DNA from: a virus
DNA length: 28,970 nt
IMG/VR virus record: IMGVR_UViG_3300044633_000266
Span: 1-28,970 of that record
Reading direction: 5' to 3' (one strand)
In this document: one piece after another, positions 7,301 through 14,444 of the stretch
Layout: each line of letters starts with the position of its first letter
How positions within the stretch are numbered: the stretch's first letter is position 1
Notes under the pieces: model-generated
Databases searched by the model: none
Told to the model about the DNA's origin: nothing
Seen by the model: the letters and a program-made list of their open reading frames with translations, nothing else
Made by a program: the position numbers and the translations under genes

Positions 7301-9575
7301 CATCAATAAAGCCGAAGGAGGCAACGTGCAACCATCAATAGCCCAAATGCGAATGGCTCTGACCAAACAGAACCCGCTCAGTATGCAGAACATCGGCGTC
7401 AACGAAGCCCCGGGCATGTCGCCAAAGATGTTCGTGTCGCCGGACAAGGGCGCAGGCTCGAACCTCCCACCACCCGGTGGTGTCGACTTGGACCTCCGCC
7501 AGCCGGGTCAGCAGCTCATGACTGCACCACCGCATGCCCCTGATCAGACGGGCGCAGCAGCCCTCGCAGCTCCTCAGGGTGGCCCAGCCCCTCAAGGTGG
7601 CGGCAACATCCTGCAAATGACCCCTCAGGGCCGCGCAATGGGTGCGATGGGTGGACAGCGCCCACCAGCTGGCCCCGGCATGCCTCAAGCACCCGGCATG
7701 GCAAAGGGCGGCTCGGCCAAGTCGGTCGACGAGATGAAGGCTGAGTTGGCCGCAAAGGACACCAGCCAAGACAAGCGCGTCACCATCAAGGCTGAAGGCT
7801 CTGGCGGCGTGAAGGGCATCGTGGTGCCCCGCCACACACTTGAGGGCAACGCCAAAGTCGGTGCCGTGGGCCTGCACGAGATGAACGAGGCACGCGCCAA
7901 GGTCTACGGTGACGAGCACCGTGAGCCTATGACCCTCAACAAGATCGCTCAAGCGCACCGCGACACACTCAAGGAGCACTTCGCCAAGCCGGTGGAAGAG
8001 CAGCAGGCAGCAGAGGCAGCCGCGCTCAAACGTCTGCGTGAAGCCAAGCACTTGGGTGCCACGGCCAACACGTTGGACGAGTCCGAGAAGATGGACACCG
8101 TGCGCCATGAGCGCGACGAGCAGGGTCGCACACACATTGGCTTTGCGTCGAAAGGTGTGGCAGGCCACGCCCTGTACACATCCGGCAAGGGCAAAGACAC
8201 CAAGTACCACGTCATCAACACCTGCCCCGGCCAGACTGAGGGTTGCGGTGGCGGCAAGGATGCCGAGGGCATCGTGGACACCAAGAAGGGAACCTGCTTC
8301 GCACCCAACGCTGAGTCGCAGTACGCTGGCGCTGCAACACGCCGTGCAGCCCACGAGCAGGCCAAGCACGATCCCAAGATGACGAACGACTGGATACTGG
8401 CCCACACCGGGTCTCTCCGCAACGCTGCACGCTTGGCAGACAAGGGCAACCAGCGCTTGTTGTTCCGCCCCAACGTGGTGGACGAGACCGACGTGTCCTC
8501 GCGCCACGCCATCCGTCACCTGAACGAGCAGCGCAAGGAAGATGGCAAGCCACCGATCATCGCCAACTCCTACGGCAAGACCAACGAGCTGCACGATCCC
8601 GAGAACGGCTACTACGTGACCCACTCGAACGTCGGCCCCAAGGTCAAGAAGGGCCAAGAGATCAGCGAGAACGTCGGGCGCGACAAGGCGCGTGTGCGCA
8701 ACACCATCATGGCTGCCGACAACAAGGGCGACTTCAAGAACGAGCAGGGCAACAATACGCCACCCAAGGGTTCGTACATGGTCACCGACGTCAAGCGAGG
8801 CTCACCCTTGGCTCAGAAGATGGAGAAGTCCATCACGCACGCCAAGTACTGGACCACTGGCCGCGCAGAGCATGAGTTGACTGCCGACGAGAAGGCAGAG
8901 GGTCCAGAGGGCCACTTCGGCGGCAACGGCAAGCCCACCACGCCAGAGAAGGCCCACTACGGCCACACAACCGTGGGCGACAAGCGCTTCGATTACCAGA
9001 AGCAGCATGTCCTGCACCCACGTCTGGTTCAAGTTGGCAACAACAAGGACGGCACACCGCACATGATCCCCACCGATTCACGGTTCAAGGACGAAGAGTT
9101 CTTGCCCAAGAATCGCTTCAAGACCAAGAACGGCAAGGACGCCGGTCACATCTTGATGACCACACCTACCGAGTCGACCAGCAACATCGGCCACCAGACA
9201 TCGTTCACGCACAACGTGAGCGACAAGCACATCGAGCACGCCCAAAACAACAACGGCGAGTACGAAATTGACAAGCCGGAAGACCAGATCAAGGCTGCAG
9301 GCAAGGAATACACCGCACCACAGTCCATCAAGTTTTATGCCGACGGCGGCAACGTCAAGTACGCTCCACGCCATCATGGCCTGAGCCACGACGACTTCCA
9401 TGCGTTCCCAGAACAGAACCTGTCCGCCCAGCGTCACTTGGCTATGCGCGGCCATGACCATGAGAAGTCCCAAACTTCAAGTTTGCCTTATCATGCAGGG
9501 GGCAAAAAGGCTGTTGTCGTCCACAAAGACATGGACACAATGCGCCTTGAAATGACCAAGAAAAAGGCCAAATGA
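4347..9575 (+). CDS. Giant multi-domain polyvalent-type protein
   Basis: About 1742 aa from ATG 4347; an in-frame TTG at 4311 is possible, and neither has a clear ribosome site. Residues about 90-410 are peptidase-like, with HELQH at 277-281 (HExxH zinc motif) and a downstream GGEAESR at 365-371 that could supply the third ligand. Residues about 470-985 carry phrases typical of phage and conjugative-element polyvalent proteins: EEIQSDWHQ (677-685), VVITPGQEQADRYDL (777-791), GMKGFYDKIVPDYL (881-894) and FPITDSLRQQI (962 on). A Pro/Gly/Gln-rich linker follows (about 1010-1115). The C-terminal 600 residues are Lys-rich with Cys1293, Cys1300 and Cys1317. KAEGG or related motifs sit at 413, 988, about 1118 and 1663. 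Polyvalent proteins are known as multi-effector proteins thought to travel with the DNA into the host; the place beside the portal fits. The exact biochemical role is unproven. Confidence 0.75.
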   Translation: MKPTQPTAEQMLEELRNKAVGPKESFDPIGTAKRNLTGMYETAKRIPGNIQRMVQDPVAYAKSIPPVTGDQIMNAFGPGNVGMAGIMIGPKAKTWDVERAYKAVQMEHAGAKPEEIWAATGTYRGPEGKWRQEIDDSKAVHRMPYEIKQKAAQLAEQQAMLKAVVRESLAHGKEVVSDLFPKEATAARRDVRQHVSNIDEELGGNYGLGQDPRLRGNLMKYGYEHPELYAAYPELERHVFRQGDKGGPGVLGSQEGVGIDLYLEGLAQKNPGSTVAHELQHAIQQIEGTPRGGNTYEFAVTKAQAENMLKGHNDALSYTANRIDEATDPAIKADLRKVYDELLQKREAISPYVSIDPYQEYRKLGGEAESRAVQERLNMTPEERAAKFPLSSYDVDPTQLRLLDQGERLDINKAEGGAVNTPSMAQMKLALNKQGMYSPLEKAAMAVPRTKGTPAEFMAEASKQPGFRKEEVADRKIGLPEQKMTKDEFLTHLKGHASPKLIEKVIGGDDEENEENGYTQYEEYKLPGGTNYREVLLKTPSFPESKVRQIMELESNIRRMDPADYPDGYVQNMINGVAKLKAEKAAMGDNYQSSHWSDDPNVLAHMRLSDRFTPGKYGEFIVQTTNKGKPKTLLSTGTKGTLEQAEAFAQKMRDQGQEVMVNQVGPGVDGKKLLHVEEIQSDWHQQGRKEGYKDSAKAEQHKALEDRIQKLRDDFANDRAPENQIRAEMISLRRQQEALGNTDNRMAVPDAPFKKSWHEMAMKHILSHAAKNGYDGVVITPGQEQADRYDLSRHIDRIDYSQNENGTINFSGVKNGKEVMSQENMQPDALHQMVGKDLAAKMINDEGSALAQPADRWEPEDSAAPAFKSLSGVDLKIGGEGMKGFYDKIVPDYLNKLGKPHGAQVTKMEIKTPKADQPASGGEMAEALKMPWEEFASHPDRPQLEKKFWDMQRNATTPLHYFPITDSLRQQIKNEGLPQYQMGGIINKAEGGNVQPSIAQMRMALTKQNPLSMQNIGVNEAPGMSPKMFVSPDKGAGSNLPPPGGVDLDLRQPGQQLMTAPPHAPDQTGAAALAAPQGGPAPQGGGNILQMTPQGRAMGAMGGQRPPAGPGMPQAPGMAKGGSAKSVDEMKAELAAKDTSQDKRVTIKAEGSGGVKGIVVPRHTLEGNAKVGAVGLHEMNEARAKVYGDEHREPMTLNKIAQAHRDTLKEHFAKPVEEQQAAEAAALKRLREAKHLGATANTLDESEKMDTVRHERDEQGRTHIGFASKGVAGHALYTSGKGKDTKYHVINTCPGQTEGCGGGKDAEGIVDTKKGTCFAPNAESQYAGAATRRAAHEQAKHDPKMTNDWILAHTGSLRNAARLADKGNQRLLFRPNVVDETDVSSRHAIRHLNEQRKEDGKPPIIANSYGKTNELHDPENGYYVTHSNVGPKVKKGQEISENVGRDKARVRNTIMAADNKGDFKNEQGNNTPPKGSYMVTDVKRGSPLAQKMEKSITHAKYWTTGRAEHELTADEKAEGPEGHFGGNGKPTTPEKAHYGHTTVGDKRFDYQKQHVLHPRLVQVGNNKDGTPHMIPTDSRFKDEEFLPKNRFKTKNGKDAGHILMTTPTESTSNIGHQTSFTHNVSDKHIEHAQNNNGEYEIDKPEDQIKAAGKEYTAPQSIKFYADGGNVKYAPRHHGLSHDDFHAFPEQNLSAQRHLAMRGHDHEKSQTSSLPYHAGGKKAVVVHKDMDTMRLEMTKKKAK

Positions 9576-12028
9576 TGTCAGACCAAACGCAAGACAATTA
9601 CCCGATTGAAGAGCAAGAAGACGGCAGCGCTGTCGTTGATCTTCCCGAGATTGAAACGGAAGAGCAGCCCGACGGCTCGGCCATCGTTCAATTGGATGAC
9701 GGCCCCGAGTTCAACCCTGACTTCTACGACAACCTCGCGGACTCGATTGATCAAGGCACCCTGACATCCCTGTCGTTCCGGTACCTTGACCTGCTGGAGA
9801 CCGACAAAGAGGCGCGTTCACTGCGCGACAAGCAGTACGAAGAGGGCATCCGTCGCACCGGCATGGGCAACGACGCCCCGGGTGGCGCGACGTTCATGGG
9901 CGCATCCAAAGTGGTGCACCCCGTCATGGCCGAGGGCTGCGTTGACTTTGCATCCCGGGCCATCAAAGAGATGTTCCCGCCAGACGGCCCAGTCAAGACC
10001 AAAGTGCTTGGCAAGATGGACGACGACAAAGCGGCCAAGGCAGAGCGCAAGCGTGACTACCTGAACTGGCAGATCACTGACCAGATCGAAGAATTCAAGG
10101 ACGAGCAAGAGCAGCTGTTGACCCAGCTGCCTCTGGGCGGCTCCCAGTACTTCAAGATTTGGTTTGATGACCAGAAGAAGCGCCCGTGCGTGGAGTTCCT
10201 GCCCATCGACCGGGTGATCCTGCCATTCGCTGCCACCAACTTCTACACGGCCCAGCGTGCCGCTGAAGTGCACGAGTTGACGCAGTACGAGTTCGAGCGC
10301 CGCATCCGCACTGGCATGTACCGCGACATCAGCTACGTCAAGGCCAGCCAGACTCTCGACCAGAACAAAGTCGAGCAGGCCAACAACAAGGTCGAAGGCA
10401 AGCAGTTCGAGGACAACAAGGACGGGCTGCGCAAGGTCTATCACATCTACACCTACCTTGAGCTGGAAGACGACAACCAAACCAAGGGCGAGATGGCCCC
10501 CTACATCCTCATGGTCGATGAACTCGACAACGAGGTGGTTGGCCTGTACCGCAACTGGGAAGAGCAAGACGAGACCATGACCAAGCTGGACTGGGTCGTC
10601 GAGTTCAAATTCATCCCATGGCGCGGCGCATACGCCATTGGCTTGCCTCACCTCATCGGCGGTCTCAGCGCGGCCTTGACGGGCGCTCTGCGTGCCTTGC
10701 TGGACACTGCGCACATCAACAACTCGGCCACGATGCTGAAGTTGAAGGGCGCGAAGATCAGCGGCCAGAGCCAGCAGGTTGACGTCACCCAGATCATCGA
10801 GATCGAAGGCGCACCCGGCGTGCAGGACATCCGCCAGATCGCCATGCCCATGCCGTTCAACCCGCCAAGCCCAGTGCTGTTCCAGCTGCTGGGTTGGCTG
10901 GACAAGGCAGCCAAGGGCGTGGTCACCACCAGCGAAGAGAAGATCGCCGACATCAACGCCAACGCCCCGGTGGGCACCACGCAGGCATTGATCGAGCAGG
11001 GCGCTGCGGTGTTCTCTTCGATCCATGCACGCATGCACGACTCGCAAGCCCGTGTGCTGAAGATTCTGTGCCGACTGAACCGCTGGCACTTTGACGAGAT
11101 GCAAAAGGGTGACGTTGTCGCCGACTTGGAAGTCACTCGCAATGACTTCGCCAAGAACACCGATGTGGTGCCTGTGTCTGACCCTCACATCTTCAGTGAG
11201 ACGCAGCGTATGGCCCAGATTCAGGCCGTCATTGCACGTTCTGACAAGCACCCCGAGCTGTACAACGCCAAGGCCGTGGAAGAGCGCCTGCTCAAGCAGA
11301 TGAAGGTCGCCAACATCAACGAGTTGCTCAAGGACGCACCAGCGCCGGAGCAGCGCACATCGGCGGACGAGAACGCAGCCTTGCTGATCGGCCAAGCCGC
11401 CTACGCCTACATCCAACAGGACCACATCGCGCACATTCAGGACCACCTGCAGTTTGCGATGAACCCGTTCTTGGGCCAGTCGCCGTTCGCCGACCCGAAC
11501 TACATTGGCAACTTGATCGAGCACCTCAAGCAGCACATGACGCTGTGGTACCTGAACCGCTCCAACGGCTATGTGGAGCAGTCGATGGGCAAGCCTGTGG
11601 ACGACTACGACCACCCAGAGTTGACCTCCACCATCGACAAGGTCTACACGACCGTGGGCGCTCATGTGATGATGGACACCGAAGAGGTCTTCGGGCAGTT
11701 CCAGCAAGCCCTGCAAGCCCTCGTGCAGATGGCCGAGCAGCGCAAACAGCAAGGTCAGCAGCTGCCTCCAGATGCTCAGGTGGTCAAAGACACCAGCATG
11801 GCCGAGACACAGCGCAAAGCCGCCAAGGATCAGGCCGACAACCAGTACAAGCAGGTTAAGCTGCAGCAGGAAATGCAAGAACACCTCGACGACAATCGGA
11901 CCAAGGTTGACATCGAGAACTCAAAATTGACGCACGAGACCATTCAGAATGTCGCTCAAGCTCAATTCCCTGCGGCATCCGCCGCTTTCGACATGCCACC
12001 TCAAGGAGAACCAAATGGCAACATCTGA
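9572..12028 (+). CDS. Portal protein
   Basis: An 818-aa protein, in the size range of large podovirus-type portals (P22/N4-like scale). After an acidic N-terminus it has a long mixed domain with KEMFPPDGPVKTKVLG and LLTQLPLGGSQYFKIWFDD, a core around GAYAIGLPHLIGGLSAALTGALRALLD (a likely tunnel-lining helix region), and a Gln-rich coiled C-terminal barrel-like segment (about 700-800). The dodecameric portal forms the DNA entry vertex and docks TerL and the connector. Its position after terL and before scaffold and capsid supports the call. It overlaps the giant gene by 4 nt (start 9572 or 9575). Its N-terminus carries the phrase DGSA-x-V twice (residues 17-22 and 34-39), also present in the scaffold-like protein. 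Confidence 0.85.
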   Translation: MMSDQTQDNYPIEEQEDGSAVVDLPEIETEEQPDGSAIVQLDDGPEFNPDFYDNLADSIDQGTLTSLSFRYLDLLETDKEARSLRDKQYEEGIRRTGMGNDAPGGATFMGASKVVHPVMAEGCVDFASRAIKEMFPPDGPVKTKVLGKMDDDKAAKAERKRDYLNWQITDQIEEFKDEQEQLLTQLPLGGSQYFKIWFDDQKKRPCVEFLPIDRVILPFAATNFYTAQRAAEVHELTQYEFERRIRTGMYRDISYVKASQTLDQNKVEQANNKVEGKQFEDNKDGLRKVYHIYTYLELEDDNQTKGEMAPYILMVDELDNEVVGLYRNWEEQDETMTKLDWVVEFKFIPWRGAYAIGLPHLIGGLSAALTGALRALLDTAHINNSATMLKLKGAKISGQSQQVDVTQIIEIEGAPGVQDIRQIAMPMPFNPPSPVLFQLLGWLDKAAKGVVTTSEEKIADINANAPVGTTQALIEQGAAVFSSIHARMHDSQARVLKILCRLNRWHFDEMQKGDVVADLEVTRNDFAKNTDVVPVSDPHIFSETQRMAQIQAVIARSDKHPELYNAKAVEERLLKQMKVANINELLKDAPAPEQRTSADENAALLIGQAAYAYIQQDHIAHIQDHLQFAMNPFLGQSPFADPNYIGNLIEHLKQHMTLWYLNRSNGYVEQSMGKPVDDYDHPELTSTIDKVYTTVGAHVMMDTEEVFGQFQQALQALVQMAEQRKQQGQQLPPDAQVVKDTSMAETQRKAAKDQADNQYKQVKLQQEMQEHLDDNRTKVDIENSKLTHETIQNVAQAQFPAASAAFDMPPQGEPNGNI

Positions 12029-12170
12029 TCAAGAACAAAAGGGCGTCAACGTGCCCCAGCACAAGCGTCTCGCCATGGGTGAGAAGCTGGACGGCCAGTC
12101 CATGAAGGGCGGAAATACTAGTCGGACTAGTAAATCCTCCGGTGGCCTGTCGCAAGCCAAGAAAAAATGA
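12015..12170 (+). CDS. Small basic hypothetical protein carrying a palindrome copy
   Basis: A 51-aa protein starts at ATG 12015 with a strong AAGGAG at 12003-12008 and overlaps the portal end by 14 nt. It is polar and basic (MATSDQEQKGVNVPQHKRLAMGEK near the start, ending SQAKKK). Palindrome copy 4 lies inside the gene and encodes N-T-S-R-T-S-K, placed between two Gly-Ser-rich stretches, so the insertion kept the frame. The last base pairs overlap the next start by 4 nt. The function is unknown; being beside the portal hints at a minor head role, but this is a guess. Confidence 0.65.
   Translation: MATSDQEQKGVNVPQHKRLAMGEKLDGQSMKGGNTSRTSKSSGGLSQAKKK
12116..12132. repeat. Dispersed palindrome, copy 4 (inside a coding gene)
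   Basis: TACTAGTCGGACTAGTA is a perfect inverted repeat around G. It is identical to copy 1, including two flanking A on the left and AAT continuing on the right. It is read in frame within the small gene after the portal. Confidence 0.9.
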
Positions 12171-12346
12171 TTGACGCTCTGATCCACAGGATCAAACTCA
12201 GGCAGGCCCAGATTCAGGAATCCCTCGCAAAGGGCATTCCTGCGTCTTGGGATGCCTACCAACGCATGGTCGGTGAGCACAATGGTCTTCAAGAGGCCAT
12301 GAACATGATCGATGCTATGCTCGACGAAGAAAAAAACAGAGATTGA
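12167..12346 (+). CDS. Small helical (coiled-coil) protein
   Basis: A 59-aa gene starting at ATG 12167, overlapping the upstream stop by 4 nt, and ending in TGA at 12344-12346. The translation (MIDALIHRIKLRQAQIQESL... ending DAMLDEEKNRD) is almost wholly helical with regular hydrophobic spacing, so a small coiled-coil or helical-hairpin protein is likely. It has no Cys or transmembrane segment. Its place between portal and co-chaperonin suggests a morphogenesis helper, but no family is certain. Confidence 0.65.
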   Translation: MIDALIHRIKLRQAQIQESLAKGIPASWDAYQRMVGEHNGLQEAMNMIDAMLDEEKNRD

Positions 12347-12347
12347 A

Positions 12348-12382
12348 GCCCCGCTCCGGGGCGAGACCGCGCTGAAAAGCGC
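12348..12382 (+). other. Two consecutive RNA hairpins in the gap before the co-chaperonin gene
   Basis: GCCCCG-CTC-CGGGGC (12348-12362) forms a 6-bp perfect stem, and GCGC-TGAAAA-GCGC (12369-12382) a second small stem. No U-tract follows, so a classic intrinsic terminator is not supported. They may slow RNA decay or processing in the 75-base gap. Confidence 0.4.
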
Positions 12383-12421
12383 ATAACGATGCACCTGCAA
12401 TATGGTGTCAAGGAGAGAGCG

Positions 12422-12877
12422 ATGAGTGAGAAAGAGAAAATCCCAACAATTGACGGCGCTGCGCAAGTATCGGACCCTCAAGAGTTGGCGTGGGCGTTTC
12501 CAGAAGTCAATCCCGGCCAAGTCCCCTTCGGTGGGCGCGTGATTGTCCAGCTGCGTCGAATCAAAAAGACGTCTGGCCGGATCATCATCGTGGATGAGAC
12601 CAAGGAAAACGAAAAGTGGAACAACATGATCGGCAAGGTCGTGGCTTTTGGCCCTCTGGCCTACAAAAACCGCGACACGATGCAGTCTTGGCCTGAAGGC
12701 AGCTGGGCGCAGGTCGGAGATTTTGTCCGTGTGCCACGCTGGGGCGGTGATCGCTGGGAACGACGTGTCCCGGGCGAGGAATCAACCGAAGACCCCGTGC
12801 TTTTCATGACCATCAACGACCACGAATTGATTTCGCGGATCACAGATGACCCACTTTCATTCAAAGCCTACGTTTAA
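12422..12877 (+). CDS. GroES-like co-chaperonin
   Basis: A 151-aa protein from ATG 12422 with a strong AAGGAG site. Residues about 34-138 follow the Cpn10 pattern: an opening strand VPFGGRVIVQLRRIKKTSGRIIIVD, a turn with GKVVAFGPLAY, then WAQVGDFVRVPRWGGDRW, and a closing strand VLFMTINDHELISRI like the end of GroES (open, reactive beta ladder). The region between residues about 46 and 70 would hold the mobile loop. It has about 30 extra N-terminal residues. Known phage examples are T4 gp31 and its relatives, which replace GroES so that GroEL can fold the larger capsid protein. The position upstream of the scaffold and capsid genes fits that role. No GroEL is present. I am fairly but not fully sure of the family. 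Confidence 0.65.
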   Translation: MSEKEKIPTIDGAAQVSDPQELAWAFPEVNPGQVPFGGRVIVQLRRIKKTSGRIIIVDETKENEKWNNMIGKVVAFGPLAYKNRDTMQSWPEGSWAQVGDFVRVPRWGGDRWERRVPGEESTEDPVLFMTINDHELISRITDDPLSFKAYV

Positions 12878-12886
12878 GAGGTAAAA

Positions 12887-13867
12887 ATGGCCGATTCCAA
12901 AGAAAAAACAGACGACATCGAGATTGTTGAGGGCCAAGACGGCTCCGCAACCGTCGATTTGCCCGACACTCTGCTTGACGGCGTTGAAGGCGATGATGCG
13001 CAGGGCAAAGCAGAAGGTGGCCGAGCCTCCGATGACGATGCCGACCACCCAGATGACGACGAAGAACTCCGTCAGGCAAAGCGCAACCGTCGCCGCGCCA
13101 AAAAGGACTTGATTCGCAAGACGAATCAGGAAAAGGACGTCCGCCTGACCCAGCTGCAGCGCGAGAACGAAGAGTTCAAGCGTCGACTGGGCCAACTGGA
13201 GCGCAACACCAAGTCAGAGCAGCTGACTCGCATCGACAAGAACCTCGAAGACGCTCAGGTCCGCATCGAATACGCCAAGATGAAGCTGGCCGAGGCCACT
13301 CAGAACGGCGACGGGCAGGCCATGGTCGAGGCTCAGACCCTCTGGAACACCGCGCAAGAGGAGGCACGCCAGCTCTCCTCCATGCGCCAGCAGGCGGACC
13401 AAGAGCTGCGCAAGCCCCAGCGCAACAACGACGCTCCGGACCCCGCTGTCCAGAAGCTTGCCACTAGGTGGATGCGCAAAAACGACTGGTACAACCCAGA
13501 CGCTACGGACACGGACAGCCGTGTCGCAAAAAAGATTGACGAGTTGATGGTGACTCAAGGCTGGAACCCTTCCGACCCAGATTACTGGGACGAGTTGGAC
13601 GCCCGTTTGCAAAAAGAGTTGCCACATCGCTACAATGATCACACTGACGACGAACCCCGTGATGTCAGACGACCAAGGAATGTTGTGGGAAGTGCAGGAC
13701 GCGAAGCTTCAGCCTCATACGGTGGCTCCAATCGCAGCCAATTTGTTTTGTCGCCCGACCGAGTCAAGGCGATGAAAGAAGTTGGCGCGTGGGACAACCC
13801 TGAGCGCAAAGCACGAATGGTCAAGCAGTTCATTGAATTCGACCGCCAGAACGGTCGCCGCAACTAA
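12887..13867 (+). CDS. Scaffolding-like head assembly protein
   Basis: A 326-aa, highly charged protein. Its acidic N-terminus (about 1-65, many Asp/Glu) includes DGSATVDLP at 18-26. Then comes a basic stretch (KRNRRRAKKD), a long coiled-coil region (about 85-180), a structured piece around WMRKNDWYNPDATDTD, and a basic C-terminus ending ERKARMVKQFIEFDRQNGRRN. The acidic-coiled-basic order and the place just before the capsid genes are what is known for phage scaffold proteins, whose basic C-terminus binds coat protein. The ribosome site is AAGAGGT at 12876-12882. No prohead protease is visible nearby, so release rather than cleavage is likely. The call rests on composition and position. Confidence 0.7.
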   Translation: MADSKEKTDDIEIVEGQDGSATVDLPDTLLDGVEGDDAQGKAEGGRASDDDADHPDDDEELRQAKRNRRRAKKDLIRKTNQEKDVRLTQLQRENEEFKRRLGQLERNTKSEQLTRIDKNLEDAQVRIEYAKMKLAEATQNGDGQAMVEAQTLWNTAQEEARQLSSMRQQADQELRKPQRNNDAPDPAVQKLATRWMRKNDWYNPDATDTDSRVAKKIDELMVTQGWNPSDPDYWDELDARLQKELPHRYNDHTDDEPRDVRRPRNVVGSAGREASASYGGSNRSQFVLSPDRVKAMKEVGAWDNPERKARMVKQFIEFDRQNGRRN

Positions 13868-13885
13868 ATCTAAGGGGAAAACATC

Positions 13886-14431
13886 ATGGAATCACGTCTC
13901 AAAAAATCTCTGGGTGCTGGTGGCCGCAATGACCGCGCAAGCGAGGACGCAAGTCGCCAAGCTCCCGAAGAAAAGTTCGCTTCTACACAGGAACGTCGCA
14001 AGATGTGGAGTGAGGAGTGGACGCAATCAGCATTGCCAAAACTGCCCAACATGGATGGGTGGCACCTTTGCTGGCTCTCGACAACCAACAGCTACGACAG
14101 CATCGATAAGCGGATTCGCCTTGGGTACGTTCCAGTTAAATCTGAAGAGTTACCCGGCTATGAAGACTATCGCGTGAAGTCTGGTGAGCATGTTGGATAC
14201 ATCTCTTGCAACGAAATGCTGTTGTTCAAGTTGCCCATGGATATTTACCAAGAAGTCATGACTCACATGCACCACGAGAAACCTCGTGAAGAGGCAGAGA
14301 AGATTCGTGTCCAATTGGAAAACCTCCAAGGTCAGCGTGACAGCAATGGCCGTTCGCTCATGAGCGTCGAAGGTGAAGGTATTGGCTCTATTGAACAGCA
14401 CCCAAACCGCAACCCCGTATTTTCGGGATAA
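13886..14431 (+). CDS. Hypothetical head-region protein
   Basis: A 181-aa soluble protein with a strong AAGGGG site upstream. The start is basic and disordered. The centre has a conserved-looking phrase HLCWLSTTNSYDSIDKRI followed by RLGYVPVKSEELPGYEDYRV, then a helical C-terminal part. In phages with this gene order I recall a protein of this kind between the scaffold and decoration genes, with no assigned function. Likely a minor virion or assembly factor. Confidence 0.65.
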   Translation: MESRLKKSLGAGGRNDRASEDASRQAPEEKFASTQERRKMWSEEWTQSALPKLPNMDGWHLCWLSTTNSYDSIDKRIRLGYVPVKSEELPGYEDYRVKSGEHVGYISCNEMLLFKLPMDIYQEVMTHMHHEKPREEAEKIRVQLENLQGQRDSNGRSLMSVEGEGIGSIEQHPNRNPVFSG

Positions 14432-14444
14432 CAAGGAGTTTTAA

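Noticed and set aside
7335-8657. 440-codon minus-strand frame opposite the polyvalent gene
   Set aside because: Same reason: an antisense shadow with no ribosome site or known motif.
9818-11884. Long open frame (about 688 codons) on the minus strand opposite the portal gene
   Set aside because: It is antisense to a well-supported portal gene, its translation is Leu/Val/His-rich without recognisable motifs, and it arises from codon bias on the coding strand.
12348-12382. Intrinsic terminator in the gap after the 59-aa gene
   Set aside because: Hairpins are present but no U-tract follows; kept only as RNA structure.
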